Part shown: positions 27,918 through 37,800 of the stretch, piece by piece | How positions within the stretch are numbered: the stretch's first letter is position 1 | Layout: the number at the start of each line of letters is the position of its first letter | Source: Ruminococcus sp. | GTDB taxonomy: Bacteria > Bacillota > Clostridia > Oscillospirales > Acutalibacteraceae | Assembly (NCBI GenBank): GCA_024690465.1 | Contig: JAILPC010000110.1 | Location: forward strand, 1-39,801 | DNA: 39,801 nucleotides | Direction of reading: 5' to 3' | The notes under the pieces: generated by a model | Databases searched by the model: none | What the model saw: the letters and a program-made list of their open reading frames with translations, nothing else | Told to the model about the DNA's origin: nothing | Position numbers and translations under genes: made by a program

Positions 27918-28375
27918 TTGCTCACTTCCCTTCTCAGGTGTCTTATTCTGATTGAATTAATCATCAGTTCAAGAAGAAACATAAACGATGTAATATCGAT
28001 TATAAGTGTGACAACCATCGTAAAGATGTGTTCGAGCTGAAATATGAAGAAAAACGTTTCAAAAACAATTATCAGAAAATATACAGACATTATTATCCCC
28101 GTGAACACAAGGTAGAGAACGCTTTTCCGTTTGCCCTTGCCCTCGGCTCGCGCCGAAATACCGATAAAACACCTGAGCAAAAAGCTTATAAAGAACATCA
28201 CCCAAGTCACAATAATGGAAAATATAAAATATTTTTCATCGACAGCCTGCTTTATATCGTCTGAGTTGAAGAAAAAATATACGGTGAACTTTATCAAGTT
28301 CCATAATCCGAACGCAATAACGCTTGTCCCCAGAACAAACAGATTGTCCTGAGTACGCCTGATTTTAGCTTCCAA
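27914..28375 (-). CDS. Four-TM-type membrane protein of unknown function
   Basis: TM-like segments VLGTSVIAFGLWNLIKFTVYFFF, FSIIVTWVMFFISFLLRCFIGI, VLYLVFTGIIMSVYFLIIVFETFFFIF, TMVVTLIIDITSFMFLLELMI; ATGA overlap with the DUF6765-like gene. Confidence 0.7.
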   Translation of the reverse strand: MEAKIRRTQDNLFVLGTSVIAFGLWNLIKFTVYFFFNSDDIKQAVDEKYFIFSIIVTWVMFFISFLLRCFIGISARAEGKGKRKSVLYLVFTGIIMSVYFLIIVFETFFFIFQLEHIFTMVVTLIIDITSFMFLLELMINSIRIRHLRREVSK

Positions 28376-28509
28376 TTCTATTCCTCCCGAATTTATAGAT
28401 TTGTTTTACTTATTTATTGTAGCATATTTCGATATGTTTTTTTAACTAAAAATGCATATCATATTTTATGCATAATGTACATGAGCGCAATTTTGCGTCG
28501 AACAATCGA

Positions 28510-28537
28510 AAGGGCGCGGTTAGCCGCGCCCTTGTTT
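28510..28537. terminator. Terminator-like hairpin
   Basis: AAGGGCGCGG-TTAG-CCGCGCCCTT perfect 10-bp stem; GTTTGTAATTATTTT follows on the + side. Confidence 0.55.
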
Positions 28538-28541
28538 GTAA

Positions 28542-28610
28542 TTATTTTACCTTGACTTTAATCTTTTTCGCCATACCGTTATTTGAAAATACATGATAAT
28601 CCGATAAGAA
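28542..28610 (-). pseudogene. Possible 3' remnant of a Lys-rich-tailed surface protein gene
   Basis: Minus strand reads ...SNNGMAKKIKVKVK* (TAA at 28544..28542), reminiscent of the giant 1 end ...KVNGLVLKLRVKVEE*; nothing recognisable further upstream. Confidence 0.35.
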
Positions 28611-28696
28611 TCAACAAGTTTTAAGGTGTCTTACAAAAGAAATGAAAACAAATTTACCGTGCTTCAGGATTTTATTTATAAATCTATTGTAAACTA

Positions 28697-28725
28697 TTGA
28701 CAACAAAAAAGGAAACCTATATTAT
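28697..28725 (+). promoter_or_regulatory. Sigma-70 promoter of giant gene 2
   Basis: TTGACA - 17 nt - TATTAT, about 130 nt upstream of TTG 28856. Confidence 0.7.
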
Positions 28726-28855
28726 TAACATGAGTAGATATATTGTTTATTTATTTATATGAAGCAAAAACGATGATTTACTCGTTTTCCTCAGAAAATG
28801 AGCAGGTTTAATAATGTTACCGAAGAATATAATGTGAAGAGAAAGGGTGGTTATT

Positions 28856-31800
28856 TTGAAGAAAAAATTTATAAGGCTTGTAAGCGTCCTTTTGACGGTT
28901 CTGATGCTGTCGGCGGTTATGATTACACCGCTTTCGGTCAGCGCGGCGAACACCGACAAACCTATACTTAACGGTGAGGACACAGGTGCAGCCTATGTAG
29001 ACATAAGCTCGTATAAAGGAGCGGTCAGCGACTTTTCCTACGAGGTTTACGGTGATTTTGACGAAAAAGTCAGAATAACAGGTTATAAGGGAACAGGCGG
29101 CGATGTTATTATTCCCGCTGAGATTGACGGCAAACCTGTTACGAAAATCGAAGAAGGCGCGTTCAAGGATAATGCGACAATACGCAACATGATAATTTCC
29201 GCCAGCGTTACAAGCATAGGCGCGGAAGCCTTTAAAGGATGCTCGGATTTGTTCAACATATTTGTTCCCGCAAGCGTAAGTTATATTCACAACGAAGCGT
29301 TCAGCGGCTGCAGCCGTGCTTTGATGTTTTGGACGCAGCTTTCGTCACAGGCAAAAACTTACGCAAGCAAAAACGGCTATGATTACGGTGAAGTGTCTGC
29401 TTACTTTTACAGGGTGCTTAGCGGAAACAAGCTTGAAATCGTAAGCTATATAGGAGTACCTGAAGGAACAGCGGGTGATCTCTACATTCCTTCAGCTATG
29501 GACGGCAAGTCTGTTACGCAGATAGCCACGTACGCTTTCGCTAATAATAAGAGCATAAAAAGCGTAGATATGGCAGGAAGTATTACAAGCATAGGCGATT
29601 ACGCGTTCGGGGGATGTTCAAATCTCGAAAGCGCGGTTATTCCCGCCAGCGTCACTGCTATTGAAGGTCAGCCGTTTTTTGGGTGCAACGTTAATTTCAG
29701 AATTATCGCAAAGGAGTCATCCGCGGCGTATAACTGGGCGGTTTCGAATCACATAAGTTATGTTGAGGATAACACCGAAGCGAGCAATCCCGATGATTTT
29801 GAGTTCTATGCTCCCGATGAATACGGCAATGTTATGCTTAAATCCTACAAGGGCTCAGGCGGGAATGTTGTAATTCCGTCAAGATATAAAGGCTATATTG
29901 TTACAAGCATTGGTGCGTACTCATTTAGTAATAACAAAAAAATAACAAGCCTTACTATTCCGAAGAGCGTTACGAGTATAAGCGATTACGCTTGCGGATA
30001 TTGCCAGAATTTAAGGAGTATCAGCTTCCCCGATACTCTCGGCAGGATAGGAAGCTATGCTTTTACACTTTGTACAAGTCTTAAGAGCGTCACGCTTCCC
30101 GATACTGTTTACAGCTTGGGCGCTTACGCGTTTTATAACTGCACGGGTCTTGAAAAAGTAACTTTGCCCGATAATAATCTTCAAACTATCAACGCGTATA
30201 CGTTCAGCGGATGCACAAGTCTTAAAAGTATTTGTATCCCCAAAAGTGTTGAAAAAATAGACACTCAGGCGTTTTCATACTGCGAAAATTTGAGCGGTGT
30301 ATTACTGCAATATAATCTTAAAACTATAGGCTCGGGGGCGTTTGCCTGCTGTCCTAAGTTTTCCAATTTAGCGATTCCCTCAAGCGTTACGACTATAGAA
30401 GAGTCAGCTTTTGTCAGGTGTGTAGAGCTTAGCAGTTTGGTTATACCCGCAAGTGTTAAGGAGATAAAGGATTTTGCTTTCTACGGCTGCAAGGGTATGG
30501 CGAGCGTAAAGTTTTACTCCGGTAGCGTATCAATAGAGTCTACGAAAGGATATCAGGCATTCGGCGACCCTGGCTCAGGTCTGGTATTCTACGGATATAC
30601 TCCGTCTACCGCTCAAACATACGCGGCACAGTATAACATTCCGTTCCGTGACCTTAGCTCTCAGAATACTACTCCCACAAGCAACTATTATTACAGCACG
30701 AACGGAATTGACCGCACATACGTTGCTACATTTGCGCAAGCATGGAGTGCGGCGAGCAACAGCAGCAGCACGGTGGGTATTCTTACCGATGTGCAGATTT
30801 CGGATACATTATCAGTTCGCGGTTACATTAATCTCGAGCTCAACGGTCACAAGCTCGACAGGGGACTTATAAACGCGGATGCATCTAATGACAATGGCAG
30901 TGTTTTTTATGTTGAGAGAGACGCGAGTCTGAACATTTACGGGGGAACTAAGGCCCATCCAAAGCCCTCATGCTCCGTTTCGACGTCCGTATGGTGGCCC
31001 AACGGTACAATACAGGATTATACGGTTGAAAACCGCGGCGTTATAACAGGCGGTTACACAAGTTCTGATGGTGGCGGAATATATGTTGATCAAGGCGGAT
31101 GTGTTGATCTTCATTATACCGCGGTAACAGGTAACCGCGCCGAGGGAGATTACGAATTCGAAGATTGTGAGTATGGCTTCGGCGGAGGAATTTGTCTTTA
31201 CGGAAACGAATGCGAGCTTTATCTGGATAACAGTGAGGTTTCGTGCAATTATGCCCGAAAGGGCGGCGGCGTAGCGGTTGTCCGCAAAGAAAATGACAAA
31301 TACTCCTCTATGTCAGCTGATAACTGTGTAATTGAGGGTGACGGCAAGGGCGTACTCGGCGAATGCCCGAGCACCATTTCGACAAACTTCGCTGTTGTAT
31401 ACGGCGGAGGCGCGTATTTTGATAATGGTTATTGTTCTGTTAAGGGAGTACAGTTTGATAACAACTACTCAAACGAGGACGGCGGCGGTGTTTATACGAT
31501 TGGTGAATACTGCACCTTCGAGGATTGTGTTATCACAGAGAATAATTCCAAGAAAAACGGCGGCGGTGTATACAACGGCGGCAGTTCCAAGAGCGCGGCA
31601 TATAACACTTATAAGAATGTTGAGATTTCTGTGAATGTCGCAAGCAAATACGGCGACGGTGTATATAACGCTCAAGGTATTGATGTTCAGCTTGAAGGTT
31701 ATTGCGGAATTTACGGCAACGGCGAGTATCCCAAGTATCAGAACCTCTATATGTCGAAATTCGCCATGCACAACACCAGCGGTAACGGCAATACACCCAT

Positions 31801-34800
31801 GGATTACAGGAACAGGACAGGTTACGTTAAGGCTAAGCTTGACTTGAATTCTAATGCCGAGTACGGTGTTTCAGGTGTTTATGTCACATACGCGTCCGAC
31901 CGTGGCGATACCAGGCTTACAAAATTCGGCGACACGTCTTACGTTAAATATTTCGAATCCGACAAGAGCGGAGCTCATTTTGTTACTCTTCCCAGTACGG
32001 AAGCAGATTATCTTTCAAATTATCTTTATACTCAGAACGGGCCTTATATTACTCTTGTAGCGGGCGATAAGCCTCAGCCCACACCTGTTATGCAATTTGA
32101 AACAAGAAAGGCTGTTGATATCACATACCTGACATATAACGACCAGCCCGTTAAGAGGGGTGTATATACCTACGCCGCGTCAGGCGGTGACTGTGACGCT
32201 GTGTTCTATTATTCCGACGGCTACTTTATGGAGAACGCTCAGAATTATAACGATCACCTTGCCACACTCTCAGCGTGTATGGCTAATGCCGCTATGAATG
32301 CCAGAGCGGGAAGCACGGGCGACGACGGCAACTATACGTTCAAGGGCAAGAATATCCATCAGATGATGATAGATATGGGTTGTAAAAATTCGGACATATT
32401 CCTGTCTGACAGCTACGCCCGTAAGCCCGAAATGGATTCAATCGGCTACTGTATCGCCACAAAGAAGCTCTCAAACGGCGACGACCTGGTCATCATAGCT
32501 GTCCGCGGCGGCGGCTACGAGTCTGAGTGGTCCTCAAACGTAACCTTAGGCAAATCGGGCGAGCACGCAGGCTTCGCTAACGCGGCAAATCAGGTGTTCT
32601 CGGGTCTTGAAAAATTCCTTGAGAAGAAAAACATAACGGGCACAAGCTCCACAACAAAGTTCTGGATATCGGGCTTCTCCCGCGCGGGCGCTACCTCTAA
32701 CCTTACAGCCAAGAGAATTATTGATAATTATAATAACAACGGCAAACGCACATTCGCCTATCCCATAGAGGCTCCAAAGGGCGGCGTCGCATCTGCCATA
32801 AAGTCAACCTGTAACTACGAATCCATTCATAATATAATAAATTTCCGTGATATCGTTCCATGGGTTGCCATGGGAGATTTGGGCTTTATCCGCTACGGTG
32901 TTGACCACTTTCTCCCCGGTACAAATGTACCGAACAAATACACAGAGGGTGTGACCCACGACAACTACACCGAAATTCTGGGAACCGACTCTTATAACGC
33001 CCAGAAGCAAAAAATGCTCAAACAGCTTAAACTCCTGAATCCCGACGCGGAATATGATGACTATTTCCACACAGGCTCCTTGTATTATATGTCGATTGCA
33101 GGCAATCAGGCCCTTGGAGCTATACCGCTTATAGGAGAACATCTGCAGCTGCTCGGGCCGAGCGGCAAATTGATACAGGAAACCAAAAAGGGCGACCGAG
33201 ATTACAATATGAGCGTTGAAGACTGGCTCATGATTTTCTGGCAGGATTTCGTAAATTATACGTTTACGTCAAAAACGGCAGATGATAAGCGTGATGAATA
33301 CGCTGCCCAGAAGCCCCAAAAAGGCAGCACGAAAACCTTCGAGGAGTCTCTCAGGGGTTTATTGGATTTATTTATGGCTCCGTCCGAAAAGAGCGACAAG
33401 TTTATGGACGGTTTTTCATATTTTGAAATGGGCGATATTTCCATTCCCCTTCTTCTTAAGATTTATACAAATTATCTTAATACAGCTCTTAACACTCCTT
33501 TGACAAGTGAAACCTATGATGATATATTTTCTGATTTATGGGATACTGTTAAGGGCAAATTGGAAAAGGGCAAAGTTTCAAAGGATGACCTTGAGCTTTA
33601 TCGCCAGTATTTCTACACTGCTCTGCGTTTTATCCTCAGATATGTAAAGACTGATTACGACAAAAACAATCAGAACGACCTGGGAACAATTCTTTACAAC
33701 GCAGGCAGACTTATCCAGAACCATGATACTGATTTAGAGGTACCGCAAGCCTGGATAAGAAGCTATGACAGCTATTATACGGGCACGGGCTCCATACAGG
33801 CTGATGTTAAATATACAGGTTCCAACAGACCAAAGTACCCGAATTTGAAGGTTAAAGACGCGACAAGCAACGCGGTTACCGAATATAATCAGCTTTATTC
33901 TGAAGGCGGGATGCCAATTAGTATAGGTCTTTATGACAAGATCAGATTTATCCCCAATGATTCGACATATGATGTTGAAACCGAGGGCGATACCTACTAC
34001 TTCTGCATCGGCGAACCGATAACAGAAGGCAACTCAGGCATTTTCTTCAACTCAAGATATAAATGGTTTACTCAGAACGATTGGTTTACCCTGGATGATT
34101 ATTCGGATTATATCACCAATAATACCATTAAAATCAACGTATTCTCCGAGCGGGACGGCTTGCTGTCTAACGGCGATAAAGCAAGCATGTACAAAAACTT
34201 GAAGGATAGTTATAATATGGTACCCTCTAAGCGACTGGTACGCACATTTATAATTAATATCAAAGACAGCAGTGTTATAGCTTGCGCCGATAAGTATAAT
34301 TCATCCACTCAAAGCTACGATTACACTGAGTTTACGGTTGCTCAGAACAGCACACGTACAATCAAGGGCGTTAAGCCGGGGGTAGAAAGCGAAGGCGACA
34401 GATGGGTATTTGACCACTGGGAGGTTTTCAAATACAACCCGTCAACAAATAAGGTGGACAGAGACAATCCCGTAAGCTCAGTAGCCTACCGAGCATTGTT
34501 CGGCAACGGTTTTAACGCTAAATCGGAAACAACAACTGTCAAAAATTGCGACGGTTTGAGTTATTTCTTTGAGGCGTTCTACACAAAGCTCAGCTCTTGT
34601 ACGGTAAGTGTGCCCGAGAGCGCCACTAACAATGTATCTTCCGTCAGCGCTTTGTCAAAGGGCAAGTTGAAATTCTCCACCTCATCAGAGTCGGACAGCA
34701 GCCTGTATAAATACGAGTCAAAGGAAATAGCCTACGACACAGAAAATCCCGTATCCATCGATATTGAAACAGTTAAACCTGTTGAGTACATCGAGGACGG

Positions 34801-37800
34801 CTATATGTGGAGCTTCAAGTGCTGGAGGGTTTATCCCTACAACACTCTGACCAAAACGGTTGACAGAGCTCACCCGATTGACAGCTCTCAGTACGCCGAT
34901 TTGTTGGGCAAGGACTTCAAGCCTGAGGCTAAGAAAACAACTGTAACAAACCTTACTAACCAGGACTTCCGGTTTGAGCCTGTTTATGAAGCTCAACCTA
35001 TCAAATATACTACTACGGCAGCTTTCCCCAAAAGCTTTAATATCAATTATAATTCAGATAATGAGCTCTTTGTTTATTCAACAGTCGAGATTCCTTACAT
35101 TGAAGACTCACCGAGATTCATTACTATCAGAGGAGTTAAGCCTTCTTATGAGGCTACTGCCGACATATTTGAGTTCGACCACTGGAACGTATATCTATAT
35201 GATACTAAGAGCGGAACAGCAGATAAAAATAATCCTGTACCCGAGAAATATTACGAGGATTATTTCGGTAGTTCATTCAACCCGGATTCAGAAAACACTA
35301 AGGTCTACAACTTTAATGATAAGGATTATCTGTTCGAGCCTGTCTATAAGACTGAGGTTACCGACGGCGACTTCACCTATACTATAGTTAAGCCCAGAAC
35401 CGTAGAAGCATACGCCGTTGTAAAGAGTTATTCAGGCACTGACGCAAATGTTACTATTCCTTCATCATGTTCAAAAGGCAATCATACCTGGTCTGTCAAG
35501 GGTATAGAAAGCAACGCGTTTAAGGGAAATAAATCTATAACTAAGGTAACAATTCCCAAAATCGTTGAAAGCATCGGCGACTCTGCCTTTGAAGGCTGTA
35601 CGGGACTCACCGATGCAACAATCACAAGAGGTGTTGCAAAAATAGGCGCGCGCGCTTTCAAGGGCTGTACGGGACTTGAAAGACTAACAATTCCCAAGAG
35701 CGTAACAAGCATAGGCGCTGACGCGTTCGCGGACTGCGTTCCCGCGTTAACAATTTACGGTGACTGCGGATACTACGCGCAGAATTACGCTTACGATAAC
35801 GGTATAAAATTCATTGATTCTTCCGAGACCATTCAGTATGCAGTTGTGAACGGCAAGGCTGTTATTACAGGCTTTATAGCTCCTGAAGGGTTTGACGGCA
35901 GGCTGGTAATACCGTCGTTGCTCGGCGCATATGACGTCACAACCATAAGCGCAAACGCGTTTAAGGATAACACTGACATTACCCGAGTAACAATCCCTGA
36001 CAGTGTTTCAAAAATTGACAAAGAAGCTTTCAGCGGATGCAGCAGATTTACCGACTTAGTAATAAGCGGCGGTCATGGTCTGGACACATCAAATCTCGCT
36101 AACTTACCGAATACAATTACAGATTTATTCGTAACGGGTGATGCAATCAAGGCAAACGCGTTTACGGGGTTAACATCTGTCAAAAACGTACGCTTCGGAA
36201 ACAATATTTCCGGCATAGGCGCTAATGCTTTCCGGGGATGCTCGTCACTTACGGGCTTATCACTCCCCGACAGTACTGCAAGCATAAGCGACTCGGCGTT
36301 CAGAGGCTGCTCGAATCTCGAAAGACTGACATTCAGGAACAGCATTACAAGTATAGGCGATTACGCGTTCCAGGGCTGCTCAAATCTTGTGAGCGCGACA
36401 TTTGCAAACAGCAATACAAGTATAGGTTCGAACGCGTTCGCTGACTGTAAGGCGGAATTAACAATCGCAGGTCATCGCGATTCAACTGCAGAGCGTTACG
36501 CAAATAATAACGGTATTAACTTTGCGTCGCTCGATATAGAGGGCGTGTACTCTGATGATTTAATATACGAAGTCAAGGACGGTAAAGTTATAATTGCAGG
36601 CCGTACAAACACAGAGGCAAGTATATTAAACATTCCTCCATCTATCGGGCTCAACCCTGTTACAGAAATAAAATCTTATGCATTTGATGGCAATTACAAC
36701 ATTAAAAGCGTGATTATTCCCGCAAGTGTTGAAACCATAGGCTATCGAGCGTTTATGACATGGTCAGACGCGAAATATACTGTCTACGGTTACAGCGGAA
36801 GCGCCGCGGAAACCTACGTAAGTAATCATCACCCGTTCGTCGCTCTTGACGGTTACAGCTTCAGCGCGACATCTGACGGCAAATGTTCGGTTACGGCTTA
36901 TACGGGTTCTTCCGATAAATTGATTATTCCTTCAGTCTGTCCCGGAGGTACTGTTACAGGTATAGCTGCTAACGCCTTTAAGGGCAAAACAAACATAACA
37001 AACGTATCGATTCCCAACACTGTAACAAGCATAGGCGGCAGCGCGTTTGAGGGCTGCACAGCGCTCACAGGATTAACAATTCCCGACAGCGTTACAAGCA
37101 TAGGCGCTGACGCGTTCAAAAATTGCGGTTCTGGTTTTACAATCAACTGTAATGATTCATCTTATGCTGAGAATTACGCTAGCTCAAATAGTATTAAACG
37201 TGTTGCTTTGGATGGATTTACTTTCAAGGTGCTCGTCGGCGGAACTGTCGCGGTTACCGGCTATAACGGCGACGAGACGGATTTAATTATTCCGAGCACT
37301 GACTCCGAGGGTAGAGTTGTTTCAGAAATATACAGCAGCGCGTTTGCGAGCAATCACATAACAAGCGTAGTTATCCCGAGCAGCGTTGAACGAATTCACG
37401 GGCAGGCATTTAGTTACTGTGAACAGCTTACGAGTGTAACAATACCTTCAAGCGTTAATACTATTGATTATTCCGCATTCAGCAACTGCACAAGTCTTGA
37501 GAGCATAACAATTCCGGGGAGTGTAACAACTATCGGCGGCGGTTTGTTCGATGACTGCACAGGACTTACGAGCGTGATAATCGGTAGCGGAGTTACAGTA
37601 ATGCCAAGCTTCTCGGGCTGCTCAAATCTTAAGAGCGTAACAATCCCCGACAGCATTACAACAATAGGCGCTTCGGTGTTCTATAAATGCAAAAGCCTTG
37701 AGAGCATTACAATTCCGAGCGGTGTTACAAGCATCGGCAAAAGAGCGTTCCAGTACTGCTACGGACTCAAGAGCGCAACAATTCCCGACAGTGTTACTTC

